From Diprion similis (taxonomy: Eukaryota > Arthropoda > Insecta > Hymenoptera > Diprionidae): a stretch of 64,000 nucleotides of DNA. Numbering within the stretch: position 1 is the stretch's first letter; each line of letters begins with the position of its first letter. Under the pieces are notes generated by a model that saw only the letters and a program-made list of their open reading frames with translations, searched no databases and had not been told where the DNA came from. The stretch is taken from the NCBI RefSeq assembly GCF_021155765.1, contig NC_060107.1, positions 12,386,501-12,450,500 of the forward strand, given 5' to 3'. The translations under genes were made by a program, and so were the position numbers. This document shows positions 1-14,200 of this stretch, one piece after another.

Positions 1-58
1 AGGCCGCCAGATCTTCTGGGTAATGCAAATTACATCTGACGAAGAGTTACTTTCCTAA
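1..58 (+). other. Possible 3' end of an upstream gene
   Basis: The first bases are GC-richer than what follows. They stay open in two forward frames, ending in stops at 37-39 and 56-58. A poly(A)-signal hexamer AATAAA follows at 72-77. This fits the tail of a terminal exon entering from outside the window. Too little is present to name a protein, and chance is a real alternative. Confidence 0.2.
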
Positions 59-77
59 AATAAAAATTGTAAATAAA

Positions 78-1128
78 TGTGAATTAAAGTTGTTGTACTT
101 TTTAATTAATTCGAGAGAATAGTTTAATCTTTTTCCTCAAATCGTAAATCGTAAATACCTACACTCGTCAAGCATAAGAGAGTTTCTGTTTTCATTAACT
201 GCGTGGTAATCATGTGACAATATACGGTCTTTACGAACTCGAAGCTTGTAGTTGTTTTTTAAACCTAAAATCGATAGAATCAAATTTTATTTGTTTGTAT
301 GTTTAGGCTACTCGTCACTAATAATCTTCAGTATTTTATTGATACGAGGATTTTAAATCTTGACGAGATGAACAGTTTCAACAAATTCCGCCCAAATACA
401 CCTAATACCAATGTATTTACTTGATATTTGAGGATATTTGCCTGCAGCTTCAACCTTCGTTGGTCAAAAAAAAAGTTGAACATGTAGCTACGTAAGATAA
501 ATCAGCGGAAAAACGGCAAGTCAATTCCCGTTTAGTTAATATGAAAAAGTCAAGGCGCGGATTCGCGAATTAACTGCCTTGGCCAGTCACACTCATTACA
601 TAGTAAGAAAATTCCTGATTGATCATCTGTCTGACTCAAAATTTGCAATCAATCTAGTATTTTAATTTAGGGCATAATGCTCCTTACCCTACTTTTATCG
701 ACCGAGTCGTTTCTTTTAAGATTTTTGAATTAAATTTACATGTATAGCAAATATGAATTTTATACATTATTTATGCCAGGAAAAGTAGACCATCGGGGCT
801 GTGATTGTGAAGCTTAATTTTTGCCTCTCTTTGAGTGAAGGGAGTGAAGATTGCTCAAGAAATTATGCGGTGACATGTCATTTTACACCTTATTAATTCT
901 GCAACATGTAAACAGCGTTCAGAAAAAAAGTAGCAAAATAGGAGAATCATTCGGTCGGTAAGTGAATCAGAATCGACAGATCTGATACAAATTCCTGTTA
1001 GGCAGATAGTTGACAATGATAGCGGCTCGATTATAAAGTCGATAACGCAATATAAAAGCAATGTGGGTGTTAAATGAAAACGCATACATATGTATATTGA
1101 TTTTCGCGTTGGTGGTAAAATGGCCGTG
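78..1128. other. Non-coding gap upstream of CPD
   Basis: AT-rich sequence with stops in all frames. The short minus-strand ORFs at 855-1206 lie over the CPD promoter and show no family motif. I see no RNA gene or clear repeat here. Confidence 0.5.
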
Positions 1129-1201
1129 TGACGTCACTACTTCACGTGGGTTTTGGGTTTCCCCCCACCGCGGAGCCACAATATGTTCTCTGCTGACGTC
1201 A
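1129..1201 (+). promoter_or_regulatory. CPD proximal promoter: two CRE/ATF palindromes and an E-box
   Basis: Two perfect TGACGTCA octamers lie at 1129-1136 and 1194-1201, with a CACGTG E-box at 1143-1148 between them. All are 100-175 bases upstream of the CPD start codon, in a locally GC-rich stretch. TGACGTCA is the full CREB/ATF site, and CrebA/ATF6-type bZIP factors are known to drive secretory-pathway genes. Control of this Golgi enzyme by such a factor is inference. The transcription start is not defined; TCAGT/TCAGC strings at 1199-1203 and 1257-1261 are possible initiators. Confidence 0.55.
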
Positions 1202-1301
1202 GTCAAGCCTTCCGCTTAAAACGAGACGACAAGGGAGCTGGCCTGACACTGTGCTGTCAGCCCAATTTTCCCATTTTTCGCGTTAAGTTTCCCTTGCGAA
1301 A

Positions 1302-3470
1302 ATGGAATTGTATAGTTTGTTAAAGTGTACCGCAAGTGTTGTTTTTTTGTTATTTATAATATCCCTACCGTGTGATGGATATTCGCTACGCGAAGCCGAC
1401 GAAAGTGAGCAGGATATTAACGAGAATTTTATCACCCCGCATTACACGCACTATGATGAGCTTGTAGAGCTGCTAAAAAATCTAACCGAAAGTTATCCCA
1501 ACTTGGCGAAAGTCCATTCGATCGGTAAATCCGTCGAGGGCAGGGACTTGCTGGTTTTCGAAATATCGGAAAACGTCAATAACCGTCGGCTCGGCGAGCC
1601 GATGGTCAAATATGTTGCTAACATGCACGGCGACGAGGCTGTTGGCAGACAATTACTCGTCTATCTCGCTCAGTACCTTTTACACAATTACGGGAAAAAC
1701 GAGAGAGTCACTAAGCTCGTCAACAACACCGATATATACCTGATGCCGTCTATGAACCCCGACGGCTTCGAAAAATCTCAGGTATAAATGATCGCTCGTG
1801 CAACCTTTTTTTAGTTCCAAATTGACAAGTTACTCGTTGCAATAACCATCACAATTCCAAAGATACAGTTTTGTTTTTTTTCCTGCACATACTCGCAACG
1901 AATTTTATTAACTATATTCATATTTCAAAAACGATTTTCACGCCTAAATTTTGGCGACTATTTTTGTGAAGTCATACACCTATATTTAATATAAATTTCT
2001 ACGGTTTTTTGCACATACTTTTTGAGATACAGAATTTTGAATTCTCTAGCGGATTTTCATAATGCAGCTCAAAAGCGTTTCAATAGCATTAAAACTACTC
2101 GTCAAAAGGCTTGACATCGATAACCTAGTGATTGGTTAATTACGTGCTAATGTCTACTGATAAGCCTGTATCAAATTCGAAACAATTTAGTGTGTTGTTT
2201 ACGAATAGTAAGGAACAAAGAGAGAAGTAACAGAAGTCTGTCGAATGCGTTGCAGCACTGATAATGAGTGGTGTCCCCTTACCGTGCAGATCACTGATGG
2301 CTACCGTTACTTTTTGCGCGGAAAATTGGAAATTTTTTTAAAAATTGTTAATAAAAAAAAATTCTTCTTAGACGTATAGAATCTTTGATGTAATATCTCT
2401 GTATGCGTCAAATTAGACAGACCTAATTGTTTTTTTTAAACTTTTTCAGGAAGGATTGTGCGAATCTAAATCTCAATTTGTGGGACGTGAAAATGCGAAT
2501 CACGTTGATTTGAATCGAGATTTTCCCGATCAATTCGATAGAAAATTGGCCGGTCAAAGGCGAGGCAGCATTACCAACGGAAGGCAGAATGAAACTGTTG
2601 CTATGATGACATGGATAGCCACAGAGCCGTTCGTTTTGTCTGGGAATCTTCACGGTGGTGCTGTTGTTGCTAGCTACCCCTACGACTCAGGGTGAGATTT
2701 CTAGTTGAATAAATTTTTTATACTTTTTGCCCAAGATCGATCGCAATACTTGAAACTGATGTTCAATTTGAGTTAGTCTTCATTAATCCCTGTTGAATTG
2801 TCAGATTGTTCATGGTGGAATCCAGCTCAACTTAACGACTCTGGAAACCTGAAATCTCTGATTTTTTTTCCCTTTTGGAACTTTGTTACATGACGTGACA
2901 GTGTCGCCCCTGTATCATTTCAAAAATTTTTCTCTGCTGTTTTTGGAGTTTTTGGATATTTGGATATCCGACTTACTCGGATCTGTCAGTTATGCAACAT
3001 CAAATATGGATAGTTCAAATACCCGAATGGTTTGAGTAACCGGGTAATTCGGATATCTGGATAGACTGAGTATCCATTGCCGCGTGAATATATCTGAATG
3101 GCAAAATGACCCGCGTCAGCTACCTATAACATAATAACTAGTCACTAGAATCTCAAGGGATAAAATAATTTGAGACTAACTAAACAGTGATCAAATAACG
3201 AGTATTAAAATTTAGGAAAATAATATTTATTCGAACATTACTAGTGTATACAGCTTGAAAACGTAACAGAAAACCGTAGTTATAACATGTATAGGATACA
3301 CGCAATCGATTTGGGTTTGGATGCGTTAGAACACTTCACTGATCCCACACACACCAAGAAACTGCATACAATGCAGAGGGGGTCATATTATCCCGTGATG
3401 TTTTGTCGTGAGATATTTTTGTCTGGTTATTTTGTCTCGTGATGTATTGTCTTGGGATGTTTTTGTCTAC

Positions 3471-3503
<33 letters not shown>

Positions 3504-5205
3504 TGAAGTTTGCTCGTCAGGAGGTTTTATATCGTGATGCTACTGTTTCGGTTATTACTGCAGGGGTTATTTTGACGAGATATTTTGTCACGGGGTTCAA
3601 AGTTGTAGGATATTATCACGTGGAACCAAATATCCGTATAGTTTGAGTATTCGCATAGTTATGATATCCAGAACAATTTGTGCAAAATTTGCAAATAAAC
3701 TACATTCATTACTGCTCATGTTCTGCATGGAAAATCTGTAATAAATTCGCAACCATTTTCGATAGTATACATTTAATAGTAGTTATAAATAACACGTAAT
3801 TGTAATATTTATGGTACAAGTATCTTAACACCAACCCTGCGCGGGAAACCAAAGTACTCATACTATTCAGATAATTCAAGTATTCAAATAAATCACGCGC
3901 TTTAACTATTCGAATAGTTCAGATTTTTCGGATACTACGCAACGTGTTTTAAGTGAAACCTTGATATGAACTCATTGTTTGCATTCATTCTTTAACGTTC
4001 AATCAGTAGGTAATAAACTCAATAGGCAATAGTTGGTCAACTTCTCAAGATGCAGATATTACTTGTAAAATTTTTTTGAATCGTGTAAATTGTGCAAATC
4101 ATTATGGTTTCAATCAATACACCACTTTACCCACAGGACTAAATGTAAATTATCTAAGTCGTTGTTACCTTCGTTCTGATCGAATTTACATTATGTACTC
4201 AACCGCTTTCGACACGCTTGGCTCTGTTTTGTTAGTATAATACACAAAAAGACATTGGTGGTTACATTATGATAATACGCTCGGTCAATGCTTATCAGAT
4301 CAACGAAGCCTGTGTGGCTGACAACCACTTCATCTTTGTGTCCTGCATGTTTTGAGTGGTATTAGGCTTATTCTATATCATGCAGTAATTGAGAATCCAA
4401 ACGGGAATTTCTGCCTATTTCAGAATTCGCCGAGAATGCTGCATAGAGAGCAAATCTCCAGACGATGAATTGTTCAAACACCTTGCACACGTTTATGCGG
4501 ACAATCATCCAACCATGCGTGAAGGAAATGCTTGTCCACCGGAGCGTTTTCCAGGTGGTGTTACAAACGGCGCGTATTGGTAAGTAAAGATTTTTTCCGA
4601 CGCGTCACTGAACATGCAGTAAAGTTGACAGTAGTTGATGGGTTTCTTTTTCTCAACCTAAATTCAGGTATGAAGTTACTGGCGGGATGCAAGACTTCAA
4701 TTATGTACGTTCCAATTCATTCGAAGTCACGTTTGAACTCAGCTGCTGCAAGTATCCGTCAGCCGAAGAAATGCTGGAAGAGTGGAGACTCAACAAGGAA
4801 TCTTTGATCAAGTATCTTGAACAAGCGCACATTGGAATTAAAGGTATGTCAATTTGTTTAAATACACTGGTAAAAATGTTTATTTCTGGACCATAACTGA
4901 AAAATTGGTTCTTGGCATCAAAGGAAAATTAGTTTTTCAGCTATAACTAAAAATTTCATCTTCTGAATAATTTAGCCACATGTATGAAATTTTTTGTTTA
5001 TCAGTGCGATAACTTGATGCTGGTGCAACAATAAATAGTCGTTAAGGTTTTACAATTCAACTGGAAACATTAACAAAAAATGTAATATTGACAACTCTAA
5101 TTGTACTAAAAATTACTTGTAACACTTTTTTCTTGTATTTTTAAAAATATTTAAAACTTTATCGTAACGATACTTGACTTATAATAATTTCCTTCAACAA
5201 AGGGG

Positions 5206-5239
<34 letters not shown>

Positions 5240-8200
5240 CTCAGTGTAGGGAAATGTTGATGCACAAAAAGGTTTGAATTAATACTCTTTCAATTTTAAG
5301 TCTGGTTCATTTGATTGCACAAAAAGATTATTTTTGTTAGAGGGACACTCAGTTTGATAAAAGAATGATTTTAACTAGAGTAGAAATCATTTTATTTTGC
5401 AATGTGCAGGTCTAGTCACAGATGCGGATGGTCAGCCAATCGAAGGGGCGAGTATAGTTGTCGCCGGAATAAAACACAATATCTCAACTACCAATCGTGG
5501 AGAATACTGGCGTCTTTTACTGCCTGGTACTTATTCCATCTACGCTGCTGCATGGGGGTGAGTTTGATTTTTTGTTTGGCCTGTTCGGTCACCAAACACA
5601 TTTTGCATTGATAATCTGAGACATGTCCCTGATAAAGATGTTCTTATAAACTACTCATTCATTTCTTCTTCTCACTCTCTGCAATATACCATGTTTTTGA
5701 ATATTTCTGCAAAGAATTTTGCATTCTTTCTGAACAAGTTTCAATTACATTGATAGTGGCTGAAGCATAGCAAAAATTTCCAGAGAGTTTTTGGAAAGAA
5801 GTCATATTCTTTTGAATATCCATTTTCTTTTGTTTAAAAACACCAAGTTCTTTAGTTTTTTACGATTTCCAATTACCAAGTCCAGTTAGAGTTGGAAATC
5901 GAATGAATTTCTGGTAAAAACTCAGATTCCTTCCGAACTTAATATTCTATCTCAAAAAGGCCAAGTTCTGATGTTCCCATTTATTGTCTGGAATAATGGC
6001 GTGATGGCAAACAGGAATGGATTTTTGAGAGAATTAGTCGTTTTTACGGAATGATTGAAATTAATTTTTGCTGAAATACAGCTGATGGGTCTACACATAT
6101 CTGCAAAAGAATATTTTCAATACAACTAGAATTATGGAAAGCTGTACAGAAAGTTCCAAGATAATATTTCAAGTTTTTTCCATAATGCTGTTCAATAAAA
6201 CTTTCTCTCAAAAAATTGAGACATTTTTACAAAATTCCGAGAAATCACAAAAAAATTATCATCGATTGTTCAGAAAACCTAAGAAATTTTAGAAAATTCA
6301 CATTCAAAGTAAATTCGTAGTAATTTCTGATAGTTTCCGAAAATAATTTTTCCCAAAGACAGCTTCAACACTAGCCAAACAGAGAGAAAAATTTGAGCTT
6401 TATTTCCATCCCCATTTCTTGAGTCCAAGTTAAAAAATCATCTGAGCTGTGAATTGAAACGGTATTTTTAATATCCAAGATGTGGAAAATAATATGAAAT
6501 GGAAAAATATACTAAAACTCTGTAATGAGAGAAAATCCATGTGAACCATAATTCATTTAAAGAAATATTTTGAGAAACAAAATAATTATATTACATGGCA
6601 AGAGTTTGAAGAAATTTCATTTTCTTCAGATATATGCTAAGCGAGCCGGTAGAGCTGACCGTAAACGCTGAAAATGGACCAACGATTTTTAACTTCACGT
6701 TGCGTAGCGACCCCGAAGCGTCTGACCAAGGTAAACTTGAGGTGGTAACTCAGTCGCGGTTTTCTCCACTGCGGAGAATGATCGCGTCTTTACGAGTAAG
6801 AGATGATTACTAAATCTAGATTCATCGTTCGTATTTCTTGAATTGTGTTTATTGTATATCGCTGTGAAGAATTTACGGAATATTGATTGATAATATCTGA
6901 ATTTATCATATCTATACACTTTAATTTTATCAATGTATGTCTTATTATTGTTTTTTTTTTTTCTTTTCGCATTATCTAACAATTATCAACAAATTTGATT
7001 GAAATTATATTTATATAACATTTCAAGAAACCAATGTTATATATATATATATATTTAATAACAATGCTATAACAATGACTAAAAATAAAGCCACAAGATC
7101 AAATATCGCGTATAAGTTTGAATCTGGTACAGAATTCTAGGAAATTCATATTTCTTATTAGATCTGCAGAACTGTTATTGACTGTTAATTATGATCTGCC
7201 GAAGCAACATTCCATAACATGTTTACTTAATTTTAAATGCTTTACATTTTTTACTTGGGTACAACATTCTCAACATATTATAATAACAATGAGATCAATC
7301 TACTTTATAATTCATTATGATAATTATTATAATGTCATAAATTTTTTTCTCACAATCATCCATGTTATCCTCCTAATAATGCTTAAGGTTAATTTTATGG
7401 TGGAGGCGATTTATATTTACATTATTTGACAAGCACAAGGTATAGAAGAGTTAATTTGGTTACAGCTCAAAAGAATTTCCATTTTTCAATTGTTTTTTTC
7501 TCTGAATAAACTAGTTAGTGATTCGTGAATAATTAAAAATTACTGGTGACAAACATATCTCTCTTAATTATCTTTTTTAATTACATTCATTATTGCTATA
7601 CATCTGTTTGTGTACAGCAGAAAATGATTAGAGATGTGCGGACACTACAACATTTTCATTTCAGATTATTTTTCTATCTTGAAGTCTTAATTTTTTTGAC
7701 ATGACTGTCTATTTGACAAAATCACTTTTTGTTTTTGACACATATTTTTTTCTCGTCTATGTTAACAATTCATTTCACCGATTTTGTGTTTGCACACTTG
7801 ATGAATAAAACTTTCTTTGTGCAAACTAATTTTGTTTTGTGCATTGAATAGGAAGTATTTAAATTCCGTTAATTATGATTAAAAAATTGGTGCTATTTGA
7901 GGAAGTATTTATCTTCTATTATATTATATTTACTTAATTACATGAATCATTTGGAAAAGAAAACAAAATCTAAGTACAACTAGTTATACGTGTCATATGA
8001 CAGGGCAGTTGCAATATTTTCGACCGTACTGCATGTTTATGATAAATTTTCAAAATAGTGAAAAAAGTAACTGAAACAAGTATTTAGTATTCTTTGACTG
8101 TAACTACATTATTATGTGTAGAATTATGTATTTGGTATCGTTGGTCTTTGAGATTTAACTATACCTATAATATATTGTATAATGCAATGTCAAAAAAAGA

Positions 8201-11200
8201 ATAAAATATTATATTGTCTGTCATTTGTGTATTTAAATAAACACTTAACACCTAAAATCCCTGAATCCTGTTGCAAATACAATTTATTATTATTACTTGG
8301 ATTTTATGTTTTTCTAATTCTCTGTACCTTGTGCTTTGTAGTATGTTAAGGAATGTTTCTCGTGTAATTTGCTTCTTTATTCTTACTTTTCATTTATTAA
8401 TACCTCTAGATTCATTTTCTCAAACTTATTACGTTGCAGATCATTTTTTTAACCTAGTGGTACCTACTAATTTTATTATTCTAGTAATCGAGCTGAGTAT
8501 CTTTATTGTAAAAATGAAAATTTATGGGGTGAAAGTTAAATGTATCTGGAAATTTATGGTGAGGGTCAAATCTTGGAAGGGTCAGTATTGCGAATCGCTG
8601 ATATACGAGATTTCAAACATGTGAAAATAAAATAACGAAAGATGCATTGTTCGAAATCTTGAGTCACTGGTTAGTAGTCATTATAATTAGCGACACTTTC
8701 AAAAATTAAGATTTAAAACAATTCATATATCGTTACTTTATTTTCACGTGTTTGAAATTTCGATATTTTGGTTGTTCACAATACTGACTCTTCCAAGTTT
8801 TGACCCCGAAGACAAATTTAATACTTTATCAGGCTTTATCATTGCAATGGTGCATGCGATTTCCGAAACTAATGGAGGAGTTTTTTCGTTGAGAATGTAT
8901 CTAGGTGAACATTTTTGAAAATGTCAAAAATTTTTTTCTTTCATTTTACCTATGCTAAAACATGTTTTATCTCAATAATGAAACCACGTCTGATTAATTA
9001 GTTGAGCATATTTTTCAATAACTAAAGGACGTTGTATGTGCCTCAAAACGTGAAAAGAAGATTGTATGTCTTTTTTCTTGTGTATTTTCAACATTTCTGG
9101 TACCCAACCTCAACTCACCAGGATTTTCTCCACAAAAAAAAACTCACTTTTTGAAATCCAGTTTTTTTTTATTATGATCTAACGAGGAAGTATCTCAGGT
9201 CGATCTCTCTAATTTGATTTCTTTTGTAATATGTTACAGTCGCTACTAAAAACCAAGCGACACGTTGACATGCCTGAGTTTGGAGGGTGGTTTCACACCC
9301 TTAAAACGTTTAATGGTAGATATAAAATTACGTGTCACTTACTTTTTAGTCTATTATAACGTATTACAAAAGAAATCAATTCCGAGAGATCGGCCTGGGA
9401 TACCTTCCTTGTGAGACATATTATTATTATTGGGATAGAGCGTGGTTCAGGTATAAAAAAAAGTAAGAAATATTCATTTAAGGTTGATGAAATTTTAAAT
9501 GCATTTATAAATCTCCACACCATAAATAATTTTAAGTTTTCGAGAAAATAATCATATTTTTCTTTCCTAACAAACAAAACTATTTGAATTTAGAAAGTCA
9601 CATGCACTCTTGCAATGATTCAACATGTAAAAGTATTAAGTTTGCAAATGCATGGAAGTTCCACCTCATTGAAAATTGTATAAATCCTAATTTTTTAGTA
9701 ATCCTTCTTTCTTTATGTATAATATTAGCATGAAATATTTCTAATCCACCACGTGTCTGTGCAGCACCATATATTTTCTGTTTATTTTCTTTTAGCCAGA
9801 AGTCAATTGCCGATTGCCGCCGAACTGGTTAGACCCCGTGACAACTTTGGATTTTTTCATCACGTCGATTTTAAACACCATAACTATGTTGAAATGGAAG
9901 ATTTTTTGATCGACTTGCACAGCATGTATCCAAAATTAACGAATCTCTACCACGTTGGAACCTCGGTTCAAGGCAGAAAATTGTACGTAATGGAAGTGAC
10001 GAAGGGTCCCGGTAAACATCGACCCGGAGTACCAGAAGTAAAGTTAGTGGCCAATATGCATGGCAACGAAGTTATTGGAAAAGAAATGTTGCTCTTGTTA
10101 TTGCGATACTTGTGTGAAAATTATGGAAGTGACGAAAGGGTGTCGAAAATCATGAATACGACGAGACTACACGTAATGCCAAGCATGAACCCCGATGGGT
10201 ACGAAGCCTCCAAAATTGGCGATGCTTACGGAATTCAAGGAAGAAGTAACGCTAATGGCATTGACCTCAACCGCGATTTCCCAGATCAATATACTCCGTC
10301 GAAGGTGAGTGATAAAACTCACTTAACACAAAGTATTTTGATAATATATTGCGGCACTCAATATTACAGAAACATTGTAGCATGCAATATTTTGAAAGCA
10401 ATGGAGATAAGGCAGAACCAAATATACCAGAAGTAAATTACAGAAACATAATTTTACAAGTTCGAACGTATTTCAAAAAAATTGCAGTGATGCATTTTTC
10501 ATTCATTTATTTATTCATAATATACGAGTAAATCCTTGGTACAAATCATACAAAAATTCTGAACCATAATAGAGCGTGTATAAATACTTAACAAATATCA
10601 AAGAAAGGAACAAAGCACAAGAAAGAAGATAAGAAATAAACTTACTCATATTTTAATTCCTCTTTCTTGAGATTCTATAACAGAAAAAAGATTACGATTG
10701 TATGGGTCAAACCAATTCGTTCACACAATTCTCAAATGTGTTCATTGCAAAGTGGTGACAGTCTATCAATGGGAGACATAAAATTAAAATCTGCTTTAAT
10801 GAAGTGATATTTAAGCAATCTTTCTGCAATATTCTATGCTGCCTGCAGTCCGATGTAGTGAAATTGCTTGCTACTTTTATTCGTGCTTATTTGATTATCC
10901 AATTTTGTGATCGGTCAGCCCAACAACGTGAGACAGCCAGAAACGGTAGCAGTAATGAAGTGGATAGATGAAATTCCGTTCGTCTTATCAGCGAACCTGC
11001 ACGGCGGTGCCCTGGTAGCAAATTATCCGTTCGATGATGCTCCAGGCCAGGCAAACAGCCGACCAAACTATAGTCCAGATGACAAGGTCTTCAAAATGAT
11101 TGCGAGTACTTATTCGAACGCACACCCGCGGATGCATTTGGGCAAACCGTGCCCCTCGATGTTCGATGGGAGAAGCTTGCTAGAAGAAAGCTTCCCAGAC

Positions 11201-14200
11201 GGAATAACAAACGGTGCTCGATGGTACGCAGTTGTCGGCGGAATGCAAGACTACAATTACATAAATAGCAACGCCTTTGAAATCACGCTGGAATTGGGCT
11301 GTACCAAGTTCCCAAAAGCCGAGACGCTCCCCACGTTTTGGCTCGAAAACCGCGAACCTCTGTTGGCATTCATCGAACTGGTGAGTCCTGTCGCCCTATG
11401 GTACTTACATTCCTTAGTATTTCTTCATTCTTCTATTTTTTTCAGGCACACAAAGGTGTGTATGGTTTCATTCGATCGTCCATCGGAAATCCCATCGCCA
11501 ACGCGAGAATTCATGTCGAAGGAATTGAGCACGACATTTTTGCTGCCACCACTGGCGACTACTGGCGTCTTCTGGTCCCAGGTACATACAACATCACAGC
11601 CAGTGCTGCTGGATATGAATCTGAAACTCAAACTGTAATTGTACCTGATGCTAAACTTGGCGTTCCGCTCGATTTTACTCTGATGAGTAGCGACCCGAAT
11701 CATTGGTAAGACTTTTTAACGGCTGCCCAGATTGAATCAAAATCAGAAAAATTCTCCATGATAGTGATGTAAACAGTATTTTTCAATAAACATTCTTCAC
11801 TATATTCTTACGATTCGTGATTTGTATGATTGGCGTTGGTAGATTAGATGTTGTTAGTTAGTGCACAAAAATATAACTTGCAGGTCTTCCGCTTACGATT
11901 TTCGAATCATCACGAATATGGAAAAGGGTTTCCTTACGAATTCAGAGCTGAATACACGGCTAGCAAAGTTGGAGAATGCACAACCAGATGTTGCGGAATT
12001 TCAGGCTGGCGAATCTTCAGTCAGCATGGCTATTCATTCTCTCAAAGTGACGCACAACGTAAGTAGTTTTCCAGTATCATGTCTTATTTAACAAAAGTCC
12101 TAGAGTCAAAACGACAGTTTCCAGGAACAAATGTAGCTTGAAGTTTCAAAGGCTCAACGAAAAAGGACTCAGCATCATGCTTATATCCACAGGTAGGAGG
12201 ACCAGAAGAAAATAAAATTCACATTGGATTGATCGGTGGTCTGTTCGCATCTCAACCAGCTGGTCGAGAAATCTTGGAGCGTTTAGCCAGACACGTGACG
12301 ATTGGGAATCAAATTGGGAATCCACCAATAAAAAAACTTTTGGACAACGTTGTTCTGCATTTTGTGCCAGGAGTTGATCCGAAATTTGACAGTGTGTCAG
12401 ACAGCTGCAATCCTTCGGTGAAAAACGAGATTGGCCAGAATTTGTTGGACAGTTTGAATGGAAAAAGTCAGAAAGTAGACGTAGTCACAAATGCACTCAA
12501 AGAAATGATGCGGACGGAAAATTTCGACGCTCTTATCATCATCGGCGGCGGTGCTAAGGATGTTAGGTGAGATAAATTCACCCAAAATCTAACTATTCGT
12601 ACTTTTGCAAACTGATCATGCTTTTAAATTTTTTGATAATTTCTTTTTTATACAGTTCAACATCGGATGATTTCAATACTTACAATAATCTTGCTCGCCA
12701 GTATGCGGCTAAACTCCACAGAGAACATTGCGATAGCAATGCAGAGCCTGAAAACGTTTTCGAACTTCAAAATGCCATCAAGTTACAGTACAATATACCT
12801 GTTGTAAGTACTAATCAGATATTCATTTCTCTTTGATCGTTTCGACATTGCTCAACATGAAGAATATTACAATTGTAGATATCGCTGTTACTGTCCTGCT
12901 GCAAATATCCATCAGCCGATTCAGTTCTGTCGCTATGGCAGGAGAATTTACCGCCTCTGATGGAGCTTTTGCACGGTTTGGCAACGGGAATTCGTGCATC
13001 AGTTGCAAATAAAGAGGGAAGTCCACTGCGTGAAGCCAACGTAAAAATTGATTCTTCGTCATCTTTGTATCATCTAACGAAGAACATGGCATATTTCCAA
13101 ATGATTTTGCCACCTGGCACCTATTCGCTGACCTTCTCGTGCAAAGGTTACAAGTCTAAATCACTTCCAGTCGTGGTTAATGCCAAAGAAATGACGAGCT
13201 TTAACGTTGTGCTAGAAAAGAATGAGATACCTGAGCACATCTTGGCAGATGCAGCTTATACCAGTTCAGATATCAATGTAAATAGCCTGCTGAACGATCT
13301 GAACGGAAAATATCCGAAGATATCTAAATTACACACGATCGGCAAGATGGGCAACGGTCGAACAGCAATGTCTTTGGAAATCGGAGCGCAGAATCAAGAC
13401 GTTCAGCTCACGGGCGTTCCGTCGATCCTGTTTCTGTCCGGAGTCGAAGAAAATTCGCCAGCAGCTACCGAAGTGCTTGTCAAATTTGCCGAGCACCTAC
13501 TGAGCAACTACAAAAAAGATCCAATTATCACAGGATACATTGACAAATTCGCTGTGCACATAGCTCCGAGCGTAAATGCGTTTGAAAAAGTGACGCAGAG
13601 TTGCATTCCACAGACTAACACCTCGCTGCAGTTTCCGATTGATGATCCGTTGTCGAATGATGCGAGTATTATTGCAAATTGGTTGAGAGAAGTGAATGCG
13701 ATATTGGCCGTGAATCTATTGACTGGTTCTGTGCACGTCGAAATACCATTCGGCGACAAGCATGGAAAGTTCTTTAACAAAATCTACGAAACGGACGACG
13801 AAGAGCTACTGCAACGACTCGCAAAAACTTATGTTAGTCAACATCCAACGATGGCATCCAAAAACGCAAAATGTGAAACAAGCGTCAAAATGGATAGTCC
13901 AGGAGTCTCGCACAGTGGAACTACTTTTGATCAGCCAAAAGTCAACTCTCTGATCGATTATGTATACTTGAATACCAGCACTCTGATGCTGAATGCTTAT
14001 GTTTCATGCTGCAACACCGATCACGTCTCGGACGTTTGGATGGAGAACGAAAAAAGCCTGCTAGCAATGATTGAGGCAGTTAATCAAGGGATTACAGGGT
14101 ATGTAGTCAACGAAAGCAATGAGCCGATAACCGGGGCTAAGTTTTCGTACGACAATTCGTTGCACCGTGTGCGAAACGGAAAGACAGGAGCATACTGGAT

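Larger units (their letters stand above)
6814..9795 (+). other. CPD intron 6 (long), non-coding body
   Basis: This is the rest of the largest CPD intron, between catalytic units 1 and 2. It holds a short (TA) run near 7037-7054 and two fold-back repeats (8551-8819 and 9184-9411). Forward ORFs at 7118-7429 and 8271-8624 are hydrophobic and AT-driven, with no domain. The acceptor at 9795 fits phase with the donor at 6731. Confidence 0.7.

Noticed and set aside
6796..6797. GTAAGA at 6796 as an alternative CPD exon 6 donor
   Set aside because: Its phase does not join to the supported exon 7 acceptor.
7118..8624. Hydrophobic ORFs (103 and 117 codons) in CPD intron 6
   Set aside because: AT-driven Ile/Leu/Phe-rich frames with no family features, located within an intron.
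9765..9795. Earlier CPD exon 7 acceptor (CAG ending at 9764)
   Set aside because: It gives phase 0, which does not match the phase-1 donor at 6731. The TTTTAG at 9795 does match.
11425..11703. 92-codon minus-strand ORF
   Set aside because: Antisense of CPD exon 9, which encodes the second transthyretin-like domain.
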